Assembly (NCBI RefSeq): GCF_017161425.1
Contig: NZ_CP071057.1
Location: forward strand, 2,729,501 to 2,793,500
Length of the DNA stretch: 64,000 bases
Source of the DNA: Marinicauda algicola
GTDB lineage: Bacteria; Pseudomonadota; Alphaproteobacteria; Caulobacterales; Maricaulaceae
Direction of reading: 5' to 3'
The translations under genes were made by a program, and so were the position numbers. Each line of letters opens with the position of its first letter. Within the stretch, counting starts at the first letter, position 1. Below the pieces are notes generated by a model. It did not search any database and had not been told where the DNA came from. It worked only from the letters and a program-made list of their open reading frames with translations. Below are positions 33,639-41,430 of the stretch, one piece after another.

Positions 33639-36539
33639 TCACCCTACCGAGAACACTTTCATCACCTCGTCGCCGAGGTGATTGATGACCTTCACCGCGA
33701 TCCGCCCCGACGCTGGCTTCGGGAAGGGGCGCGACGTGTCGCTGTGCAGGCTTTCCCAGGCCTCCTGGTCAATCTCGGCCTTCAGCGTCGTCTTCAGCGC
33801 CTTGTAGGGATCGTTCGCGCCGAGGAAATAGGCGTGGCGGACGAAGAAGCTTTCCTCGTTGTAGTCGGTGTCGAGCATCCAAAGCGCGATACCGTCGGTG
33901 CCTTCGGAGACGACTTCGCCAGTCTGCGGCTTGAAGACGTCGACGCCGAACACCTTCACCCGGATCATGCCGTCGCCCGCATCCTCGATCTTGATGTCGG
34001 GCTCGCCGAAGATGACGAAGAGGTTACCGGCGCTGGTCGATTTCAGGTCCCCGCCCATGTGCAGGTCGGGGTTCATGCGGGCCTTGAGCACCGGTACGCG
34101 GCCGAGCTTGTCGAACTCAGCCGAATGAGCGTCATAGTTGAAGGCGCAGGCGATCAGAACATCAAATCCGGCATCGCCCGCCTCGCGGGCCGCAGCTACC
34201 AGATCGGGGCGGCTGACGGTACCGAATTCGGGACCGATGAAGATGCCGGCGCGCTTCTGGCGATCGCCCTCCATGAAGGCGCCCTCGGCGCAGATGAAGC
34301 GGCCGGGCCAGCCGGTCAGGCTGGTGAAGGTGATCCGATCTTCCTTGTGCGCCTGCTGGACGCCGGCGGTCTTCAGGTTCTCCAGGATCATGTGCGCGAA
34401 GTCGGTCACGCTCTCGTCGCGATCCGCCGCCTTACGCTTGCCCTCGGCGGCCTCCAGCACATCGATCAGCTCGTCATTCCAGTCCACCGCCAGCGTGCGG
34501 TGGGGCGAGAGGCTTTCGACCGTGAAGGGGCCGGCGACGCGAACCTTTGAATTGTCCGGATAAGGCTTGTCATAGAGATATTCGAACTCGGCCTTGGCGG
34601 CGATGGAGGCGTCGATCTCCTTCTGCCGCGCGATGCGCGCCTCCCAGAAGCGGGCGAGCGCGGCCTTGGCGGGTTCGGGCCAGCCCTTCGGGGCCTCGCG
34701 CGGAATCTCCCACTCCATGAAGCCGCCGGCGGGGGCGGGCTCGCCGGAGGGCAGCGTCACGTCGCCCTCCTTCCGGAAGTCGATCGTCTTGCCGGCGCGG
34801 CCGCCGGTCTCGACCTTGAAGGGCTCCGGGTGTCCTTTCAGGGCGGCGTTGAGGGCAGCCCGCGCCTCCTCGACGGCAGGCTGCATCCGCTCCCAGATGA
34901 CGTCGATCTCGGCGTTGTTGGCGATCGACTTCAGCGTGATGTGCGGCACGCGCTCATAGACGAAGCCCATGCGGATATCGCCGCGGGTGGGTGTCGTCTT
35001 CGGGACCGTGCGCGTGACCTCGCCTTCCTTGGCCTGGCCCTCGGGGCTGTCGGCCAGCAGATAATAGGGATACCGCGCGCCCATCAGGCGCGAGCGGGCG
35101 AGCGCGATGGCGACGCGGCTGGTGTCGATGGTGATCCAGCGCCGCCCCCACTGCTCGGCCACATAAGCGGTGGTGCCCGAGCCGCAGGTGGGATCAAGCA
35201 CCAGATCGCCGGGGTCCGTGGTCATCAGGATGCAGCGTTGGACAATCGTCGTACCGGTTTGCACGACGTAGACTTTATCTGATCCGACACTGCCTGCTGT
35301 GTCAGTCCACAGCAAAGTCATCGGGAACGCAGCATAGTCATCGAGAAATCGCTTGAAGCGAAGCGTATTGCCGCTCGGAACCATACGGCCAGCAGTCCGC
35401 AGGCGGGCGAACCTATCCGGGTCTGATTTCCACCACTGAGTGCCGCTGGGATTCCAAAGGCGGCCTTCCATGGGGAATGCAAATCTTGATCCGGGATTCT
35501 GTGATGTCAGGCTTGTCGCTTGAAACGGACGACCGATTTTCTGGACTGCCCATCGCGGGTCCGTGATCCGCCCTTCAGTGCCATCGCCGAAGTCAACGCG
35601 GCTGTATCCAGTGAAGACCTCGCCATCGTCATTTTCTGAAACCTTTGAGTTCAGTAATTGCCTGAACTTGACGGCTTCTTTGCGCTTGGCGAACCAAAGG
35701 ATGTAGTCACAAACGCCAGCCATTAGGTTCGTACGTTGGCCGCCCGTTTTCTTGAAGACGATTTCGCCAACGAAATTGTCTTCCCCAAACACCTCATCCA
35801 ACAGCGCACGCACGCGATGGACGTTCTCGTCGCCGATCTGCACAAAGATGCTGCCGCTCTCGTGCAAGAGGTCGCGCGCCACGGTCAGCCGGTCGCGCAG
35901 ATACGTCAGGTAGGAGTGGATGCCGTCCTTCCAGGTGTCGCGGAAGGCGCGCACCTGTTCGGGCTCGCGCGTCACATGGTCCTTGGCGCCGTCTTTCACG
36001 TCGCGCGACGTGGTGGACCACTGGAAGTTCGAGTTGAACTTGATGCCATAGGGCGGGTCAAAATAGATGCACTGCACCTGACCGCGCAACCCCTCGCGCT
36101 CGGCCAGTGACGCCATGACCGAGAGCGAGTCGCCCGAGATCATCCGGTTCGACCAGTGCTGGTCGTGCTGATAGAACTCGGTCGCCGCCTCGGCATCCCG
36201 CAGTCCGTTGAAATCGGCGAAGAGGTCGGCCATCGGCGGCGCGGCCTCGTCGGCACGCGTCTTCGATTCCCGCTTCAGGTCGTCGATGATGACCTTGGGG
36301 TGCACCTTCTCCTGGATGTAGAGTGGCGGGGCGGAGACGATGAGGTCCGACCAGTCCTGCTCGTCCTTGCCGCGCCAGACGAGCTGCGGATCGAGATCGC
36401 GGTTGCGCCGCTCATAGGCGAGCTGGATCGGCGTCTTGTCCGCCTCGCGCATGACGCTCTCAAACTCGGCCGTCGGGATGTTCTTGCGCGTCGCCGCGTC
36501 GTGCTTCAGCGCCTCGACCTCGATCGGTTTCTTCGCCAT
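33639..36539 (-). CDS. mod: type III-like DNA methyltransferase (Mod)
   Basis: A 966-residue beta-class adenine methyltransferase. Motif IV is DPPYGIKFNS (from residue 161) and motif I is LDPTCGSGTTAYVAE (from residue 448). The region between them should hold target recognition. A further 500 residues follow motif I, which is long for a Mod subunit (usually 550-700). It starts by a TAATG overlap with the DUF262 gene. In type III systems Mod forms a complex with Res; here res is truncated, so Mod may be an orphan methylase. Confidence 0.9.
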   Translation of the reverse strand: MAKKPIEVEALKHDAATRKNIPTAEFESVMREADKTPIQLAYERRNRDLDPQLVWRGKDEQDWSDLIVSAPPLYIQEKVHPKVIIDDLKRESKTRADEAAPPMADLFADFNGLRDAEAATEFYQHDQHWSNRMISGDSLSVMASLAEREGLRGQVQCIYFDPPYGIKFNSNFQWSTTSRDVKDGAKDHVTREPEQVRAFRDTWKDGIHSYLTYLRDRLTVARDLLHESGSIFVQIGDENVHRVRALLDEVFGEDNFVGEIVFKKTGGQRTNLMAGVCDYILWFAKRKEAVKFRQLLNSKVSENDDGEVFTGYSRVDFGDGTEGRITDPRWAVQKIGRPFQATSLTSQNPGSRFAFPMEGRLWNPSGTQWWKSDPDRFARLRTAGRMVPSGNTLRFKRFLDDYAAFPMTLLWTDTAGSVGSDKVYVVQTGTTIVQRCILMTTDPGDLVLDPTCGSGTTAYVAEQWGRRWITIDTSRVAIALARSRLMGARYPYYLLADSPEGQAKEGEVTRTVPKTTPTRGDIRMGFVYERVPHITLKSIANNAEIDVIWERMQPAVEEARAALNAALKGHPEPFKVETGGRAGKTIDFRKEGDVTLPSGEPAPAGGFMEWEIPREAPKGWPEPAKAALARFWEARIARQKEIDASIAAKAEFEYLYDKPYPDNSKVRVAGPFTVESLSPHRTLAVDWNDELIDVLEAAEGKRKAADRDESVTDFAHMILENLKTAGVQQAHKEDRITFTSLTGWPGRFICAEGAFMEGDRQKRAGIFIGPEFGTVSRPDLVAAAREAGDAGFDVLIACAFNYDAHSAEFDKLGRVPVLKARMNPDLHMGGDLKSTSAGNLFVIFGEPDIKIEDAGDGMIRVKVFGVDVFKPQTGEVVSEGTDGIALWMLDTDYNEESFFVRHAYFLGANDPYKALKTTLKAEIDQEAWESLHSDTSRPFPKPASGRIAVKVINHLGDEVMKVFSVG

Positions 36540-38464
36540 TACGCGGCCTCCTCTGCTTGCGCGTCGGGCAGATCGAAGCCCTCGTCATCCTGGGGGATAT
36601 CTTCGCCTTCCTCAGGCGCCACGCCGGCCTTGATGACCGGGTGGCCGGTCGCCTTGGCGATCATGGCGAGGAGCCGCGCCTCGCGATCTGCCATGAACCC
36701 TTCGAACTCGTCGGCACGGAGAAGGGCCGGGTCCATCGCGTGGCTGGCGAGATACTCGTCCAGCGCGTCGGGCGCGATGGGCGGCGTATCCTTGCCGCCC
36801 ATCTCCAGCCGGGAGAGATACTCCGAAGGCGCCACCCCGCCGAGGATGCGGTTGGTCTTGTAGCTGAGCGGGGTCTTGTTGACGACGGTGTCAAAGACCT
36901 TCGGCTCGATCTTCTGCTTCTTGCACCAGTCCTGCGGAAAGATGTGGTGGATATCGACATACTCGTCGAAGAACACCGTCTGGCCGTAGGGCTGGCCCGA
37001 ACGGAAATCGATCGCCCCCTCGGCCATCAGCAGGGCATGGATGCCCTTGTAGGCGGCGGAGAGACGGGTGCGCAGCGTGCGCAGCCGTTCGGGGCGGAAG
37101 CGCCCTTCGGTGATGGTGCTGGGCTCGGGCCCGCCATCGAGCCAGGCGGGGACTTCGAGCACGTCCTTCGCGAAGCGGGATTCGATGGCGGAGCCGTATA
37201 GCTCGCCGAAGATGCCGCACCAGAACCAGCGCGCCAGCCGGTCGCGAACCGCGGCATGGTCGAATTTCGGGCCGATGATCGCGAGAATCGCGGCGAACGG
37301 GACGAGCTGGCCCTGATAGGGCAAGTCGATGACGCGGTAGATATGGTTCTGGCGGAGGAAGCGGGCAGCCGTCTTGAACCCTTCCTCGACCGCACCACGG
37401 TGCTTCAGATAGGCCTCCAGCGGCAGGTCCAGCAGCGACTGGCGCGTCGCCCGGACGGCGGAGAGCTCGGACTCCTTGCGGCCCGCGGCGATTTCGGCCG
37501 CGCGCTTCTCGACGCCGTGCAGGAGCGCAATCGCCTGCAGGACATCCGTCGCGGCGACCTTCTCCAGAACACCGAACTTCTGCTCGGCCGCGCGGCCGTA
37601 GAGCTGCAGGCGCGTCTGCAGCCCGGCCTGGCCATCGGCGCCGAGCCAGTCGTCGCGGAGGCGATGCCCGCGGGCGGCGTACATAGCGGTGACGAGCTCA
37701 AAGGCATCGAGCGGCTTGCCGCCGGTGTTCACCTTTTCGAAGACGAGGCAGACCGCTTCGTGCGAGGTGTCGGGGCCCAGTGCGATGACCGGCAGCTGGT
37801 AAGCCTTGAAGTTCTGGAGGACTTCATCCTTGAACGGCTTGAAGAGCCTGCGCGTCTCGGGATCCTTCTCCAGCCAGTATTCGTTGAACCCGTCCTGCCA
37901 TTCGTCCCAGTCGAACACCTGGTTCAGCGGGAACATGAGATTCTGGTATTCGAGCTCGGGCGTGGAGAGATCGAGTTCGATCTTCCGGTCGAAATCCGAT
38001 TTGACCCGCCGATCCTCCGGCACCGAGACGATGGCGTTCTCGCGATCCTCGGACGGGTTCATGGCCTTGCGGATATCAATATAGAACCAGCGCTTCACGA
38101 GCTTGAGCCGCGGCGTGACCGTCTGCACCACCTCGCGGCGCAGGCAGGTCTGGTAGAGCGACGTCATGCGCTGCTGGCCGTCGAGGAGGAGCTGGTCGGG
38201 GGCGGCGGTCGCGACAATATCGGCGCCCTGGATCGGGCGCCGTGCGAAGGTATCGGCAGCTCCCGGCTTCACTTCGAGCGTCATCAGGGCGCCGACCGGA
38301 AAAGCTTGCGAGATCGACGCGATCAGACCCTTGATCCGCTCCTCATCCCAAACCCAGCTGCGCTGAAAGTCGGGAAGCTGGATCTTCCCGCTTCCGCAAT
38401 GCCGGAGCAGTTCTTCAAGGCTGACCGGATTGGTCTTGAATGCTGCCTGCTTCCCCAAGGTCAC
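36539..38464 (-). CDS. DUF262/DUF1524 GmrSD-like protein
   Basis: A 641-residue protein with the DUF262 motifs PDFQRSWVW (31-39) and LLDGQQRMTSL (93-103), the ParB/Srx-like NTP-binding part of GmrS. Near the C-terminus YVDIHHIFPQDWC, followed by NKTPLSYKTNRILGG, forms a His-Asn-type HNH nuclease as in DUF1524/GmrD. Enzymes of this class cut modified DNA. Its place between res and mod, with GTGA and TAATG overlaps, suggests a joint role, perhaps restricting differently modified phage DNA. It starts with GTG at 38464. Confidence 0.87.
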   Translation of the reverse strand: MTLGKQAAFKTNPVSLEELLRHCGSGKIQLPDFQRSWVWDEERIKGLIASISQAFPVGALMTLEVKPGAADTFARRPIQGADIVATAAPDQLLLDGQQRMTSLYQTCLRREVVQTVTPRLKLVKRWFYIDIRKAMNPSEDRENAIVSVPEDRRVKSDFDRKIELDLSTPELEYQNLMFPLNQVFDWDEWQDGFNEYWLEKDPETRRLFKPFKDEVLQNFKAYQLPVIALGPDTSHEAVCLVFEKVNTGGKPLDAFELVTAMYAARGHRLRDDWLGADGQAGLQTRLQLYGRAAEQKFGVLEKVAATDVLQAIALLHGVEKRAAEIAAGRKESELSAVRATRQSLLDLPLEAYLKHRGAVEEGFKTAARFLRQNHIYRVIDLPYQGQLVPFAAILAIIGPKFDHAAVRDRLARWFWCGIFGELYGSAIESRFAKDVLEVPAWLDGGPEPSTITEGRFRPERLRTLRTRLSAAYKGIHALLMAEGAIDFRSGQPYGQTVFFDEYVDIHHIFPQDWCKKQKIEPKVFDTVVNKTPLSYKTNRILGGVAPSEYLSRLEMGGKDTPPIAPDALDEYLASHAMDPALLRADEFEGFMADREARLLAMIAKATGHPVIKAGVAPEEGEDIPQDDEGFDLPDAQAEEAA

Positions 38465-39559
38465 ACCTCGTGATCGACGACGGCTGCGGCAGCGTGTTCA
38501 CACTGCGCAGCGATCAGTTTGTTGAACTCCGCCTCGATCTCGTAGACGGCCGTGAACTCGGCGAAGGCCCAGCGGCCGTAACGTTCGAGGTTGTTGACGC
38601 CCGGCACCCAATAGGCGCGCATGGTGTTCGCCTTCTCCTTCGCGTCCTCGCCGCGGAAGCCCTTGATCTCGACGATGAGGTTCAGCGGTTCTGGATGGCC
38701 GTCGTCCACCTGGACGATGAAGTCCGGGATGTATTTTCGGGGCGTCGAACCCATCAGGTAGGGCACTTCGAGACCGAGGTTCTGGTTCTTGACGTAGGCC
38801 CGAACCTTGGGGTGCGCCTCCGCCACGCGGCAGAACTCCGCTTCCCAATCGCTGTCGCAAACGACCCAGTTCACGTGGCACTTGCGCGGGTCGGTCTGCC
38901 AGCGTGTTTCCTTCGACGTCGTGAAGTTGACGAAGGCCGTCGAGCCGGTGGGGTTGTAGGCGTCGAGGATCGCTTTGACCGGCCGATCGCCGGCGAGCGT
39001 TTCAGTGATGGCGGCCTTGATCCGCTCGGCCGCCATGTCGGCGATCTCCTTGTAGATCAGCTGCGCGGGATAGGTTCCGCCCGAGCACTTGAGATACCCG
39101 CCTTCGAGCCATTGGCGCGTGATGCGCTTGAGCTGCCCGAACAAATGGAGCTTCGGCTCCTCTCCCGGATCGCGGTACTTGTTGTAGAGAAGGTGTCGCG
39201 CGAGGTGGAACAGGACGGTCGAGGACCGCATGTCCTCCAGATGCGCGACAGTCAGATCGACACCCTCGCCGATGATGCCCTGGTTCTTGGTCACAGATGG
39301 ACCGACAAGTTCCGGCGTCAGATGGAGGACGTGATCCCGCCCGAAGGCCGCCTCCAGCCGCTCGTCGGGCAGTTCGACGCGATAGCCCTCGACGCGCGGA
39401 AAGACGATCTCCAGCGCATCGCGGTCCGGTTTGACGGCATGGACCCGCACCGTCTCGCGCGGTTTGGCGGGTGGGGAGACGACCGGTTTGGCAGCAAAGT
39501 CGAACGGAATGCCGAGCACGTCGGCATACTCCACGTTGAACTGTCCGTCGTCAGGTAAT
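38461..39559 (-). pseudogene. res: type III restriction subunit (Res), 5'-truncated by IS
   Basis: About 365 codons of the C-terminal part remain. They include the PD-(D/E)xK nuclease core: YIPDFIVQVDDG, then NLIVEIKGFRG (Asp, Glu, Lys). The frame is open right up to base 39559 (LPDDGQFNVEYADVLGIPF), where the IS3 element begins, so the helicase domain of 500-600 residues has been removed. An internal GTG at 39534 could start a fragment. The stop overlaps the DUF262 start. Restriction by this Res should be lost. Confidence 0.85.
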
Positions 39560-39611
39560 TTGAGACTTCAGGCTGCCTGACTTAAGGAGGGTCTGGCGCA
39601 TCTGGTTTGAG

Positions 39612-40592
39612 TTAAGCAGCGGATTGGGCGTGCTGCAAGCGCCGTAGTTTCATCGTCCTCCTTTTGATTTTCTCACGTTCGAGCAGGATGGTCTGGCCGC
39701 GGCCCGTATAGACATCTGCCGGAGTGAGATTGTTCAGGCTCTCGTGATAGCGCTGATGGTTGTAGTAGCCAACGAACGCGTCGATCTGCGCTTCAAGGTC
39801 TCCGGGCAGGAAGTAGTTTTCCAACAGGATGCGGTTCTTCAGCGTCTGATGCCAGCGCTCGATCTTTCCTTGCGTCTGGGGATGATACGGCGCGCCGCGC
39901 GTATGCTTCATTCCCTTGTCGGCAAGATACTCAGCCAGATCGCCAGAGATGTAGGAAGGTCCGTTGTCTGAGAGTAGTCTTGGGCGATGGATCACGTTTA
40001 CTTCATCGAGTCCGGAAGCCTCAAGCGCCAGGTTCAGCGTATCCTGCACATCGCTCGTCGCCATGCCGGTACAGAGCTTCCAGGCAATGATGTAGCGGGA
40101 GAAGTCGTCAAGCACGGTGGAGAGATAGAACCATCCCCAGCCGATCACTTTCAGATAGGTGAAGTCGGTCTGCCAGAGCTGGTTCGGCCCGGTGGTCTTC
40201 TCCCTGAACTCATCAGCCGCTTTCATCACGATGAAAGCCGGGCTCGTGATCAGGTTGTGCGCCCTCAAAAGCCTGTAAACACTGGCCTCGGAGACGAAGT
40301 AGTGCTTCTCATCGGTGAACGTCACCGCCAATTCCCGGGGAGATAGTTCCGGTTGATCCAGGGCCATTTCCAGTACCTGCTGACGCACCTCGTTCGGGAT
40401 GCGGTTCCAGACCCGGCCGGAGCCGCTGCGCCGATCCTCAAGCCCGGCTTCACCGAACCGCCGGTAAAGGTCATACCAGCGATAGAAGGTCGGACGTGAC
40501 ACGCCGATCTGTTCCAGCGTTCTTTTCACGGGCTGATGCGATTGCTCCACCAGCCGGATGATCTCCAGCTTCTCGGACGCGGGGTATCTCAT
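39612..40592 (-). CDS. IS3-family transposase OrfB
   Basis: A 326-residue DDE integrase-type transposase. The catalytic residues are in WQTDFTYLKV (Asp), LSDNGPSYIS (Asp) and PQTQGKIERWHQ (Glu); an N-terminal helix-turn-helix (VKRTLEQIGVSRPTFYRW) precedes them. It overlaps OrfA by 4 bases. Length is normal and no internal stop is present, so the element may still be active. Confidence 0.92.
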   Translation of the reverse strand: MRYPASEKLEIIRLVEQSHQPVKRTLEQIGVSRPTFYRWYDLYRRFGEAGLEDRRSGSGRVWNRIPNEVRQQVLEMALDQPELSPRELAVTFTDEKHYFVSEASVYRLLRAHNLITSPAFIVMKAADEFREKTTGPNQLWQTDFTYLKVIGWGWFYLSTVLDDFSRYIIAWKLCTGMATSDVQDTLNLALEASGLDEVNVIHRPRLLSDNGPSYISGDLAEYLADKGMKHTRGAPYHPQTQGKIERWHQTLKNRILLENYFLPGDLEAQIDAFVGYYNHQRYHESLNNLTPADVYTGRGQTILLEREKIKRRTMKLRRLQHAQSAA

Positions 40593-40960
40593 TCGATATC
40601 CTCCCCATCCCCGATCACGCTTTTTTTGAGGATGCGGTTTTCCAGCGTCAGGTCGGCAACGACCTCCTTCAGATCGCGCATCTCACGCTTCAGGCCACTC
40701 ACCTCGCCGGATGTCGCCTGCCGCTCCGTGTCGCCCGACAAGCGCTTCTTGCCAGCTTCGAGAAACTCCTTCGACCAGGTGTAGTACAGCCCCTGAGCGA
40801 TCCCCTCACGCCGACACAGTTCGGCAATCGAATACTCGCCGCGCAGGCCTTCCAGTACGATGCGGATCTTCTCTTCGGCGGAGAATTTACGCCGGGTCTT
40901 GCGGCGGATTTCCTTCACATGTTTTTCGGCCGATCCCTCCGGCCCGGATTTCTGTCTCAT
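40589..40960 (-). CDS. IS3-family transposase OrfA
   Basis: A 123-residue DNA-binding subunit with a helix-turn-helix (RKFSAEEKIRIVLEGLRG, then IAELCRREGIAQGLYYTW) and a C-terminal leucine-zipper-like coil (LKREMRDLKEVVADLTLENRI). OrfB follows in a different frame with an ATGA overlap, so expression of OrfB may use reinitiation or frameshifting. Confidence 0.9.
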   Translation of the reverse strand: MRQKSGPEGSAEKHVKEIRRKTRRKFSAEEKIRIVLEGLRGEYSIAELCRREGIAQGLYYTWSKEFLEAGKKRLSGDTERQATSGEVSGLKREMRDLKEVVADLTLENRILKKSVIGDGEDIE

Positions 40961-41029
40961 CTTCGTCCCCTTGGCGGGCTACGATGTGCCAGAAATCCTC
41001 CTTAAGCAATTTTCCCGATCTGTCTCATG

Positions 41030-41430
41030 GTCGCTGACGGGGGACACCAGCTCCGCTACGTGTCCAAGGGCCTGTTGCTGGAAGCGGAAAAAAACGGCTC
41101 CGCGCCCTTGCCGAGTGGCATTTCAGCGGGGGCGACCAGTATTGCCGATCCTGCCATGTCAGCACAGAACGCAGCTGCGGCGAGTGCCCAGCCGTCCTGA
41201 ACCGACCGGTCACACTGGAGGGCTGGCAGGTCTGGGATCTCGCCTTGCGGCTCACGGGGCAGCTGCGCGCCATACCCGGCGCGGTCCTGGGGCTCGACAT
41301 GACTGCGGCCCTCGCGATCGCCGACGCTCTGGGGCTGAACACACTTATCTGCGCGGAACTCTTGCCGGACATTGAGGCAATGATGGTTCGCGGCCTCAAT
41401 GCGCAAATGAAGGCTGAACACGATGGCTGA
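41030..41430 (+). pseudogene. tail-assembly chaperone-like gene remnant, spanning a -1 frameshift
   Basis: Just right of the IS, one frame reads VADGGHQLRYVSKGLLLEAEKN and then the slippery A-AAA-AAC (41089-41095); it stops at 41205. The -1 frame has no ATG, GTG or TTG before 41245 yet gives sensible protein throughout: RLRALAEWHFSGGDQYC, then a Cys-rich RSCHVSTERSCGECPAVLNR, EGWQVWDLALRLTGQLRA and a helical tail to 41430. The layout just before a tape-measure gene is that of the G/G-T chaperone pair of siphophages. The 5' part is missing, cut at the IS. Confidence 0.6.
41089..41095 (+). promoter_or_regulatory. candidate -1 ribosomal frameshift site
   Basis: A AAA AAC in the upstream frame (codons GAA AAA AAC) is a canonical slippery heptamer. 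A -1 slip continues into the 110-codon frame that overlaps the tape-measure start. Confidence 0.55.

Larger units (their letters stand above)
39561..41027 (-). mobile_element. IS3-family insertion sequence, 1467 bp
   Basis: The ends are imperfect inverted repeats: TGAGAC at both tips, then CTTAAGGAGG and TCTGGCGCATC (left) or TCTGGCACATC (right). The two transposase frames lie inside. The flanks (TAATT on the left, TGGTC on the right) show no target duplication, and the genes on the two sides belong to different modules. Confidence 0.85.

Noticed and set aside
37256-38473. A 405-codon plus-strand frame opposite the DUF262 gene
   Set aside because: Shadow of the real gene, whose DGQQR and HNH motifs are in the minus frame.
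41027-41029. ATG formed at the right IS end as a true start of the chaperone-like gene
   Set aside because: Its A is the last base of the IS and there is no ribosome site; the frame is better read as a truncated gene.
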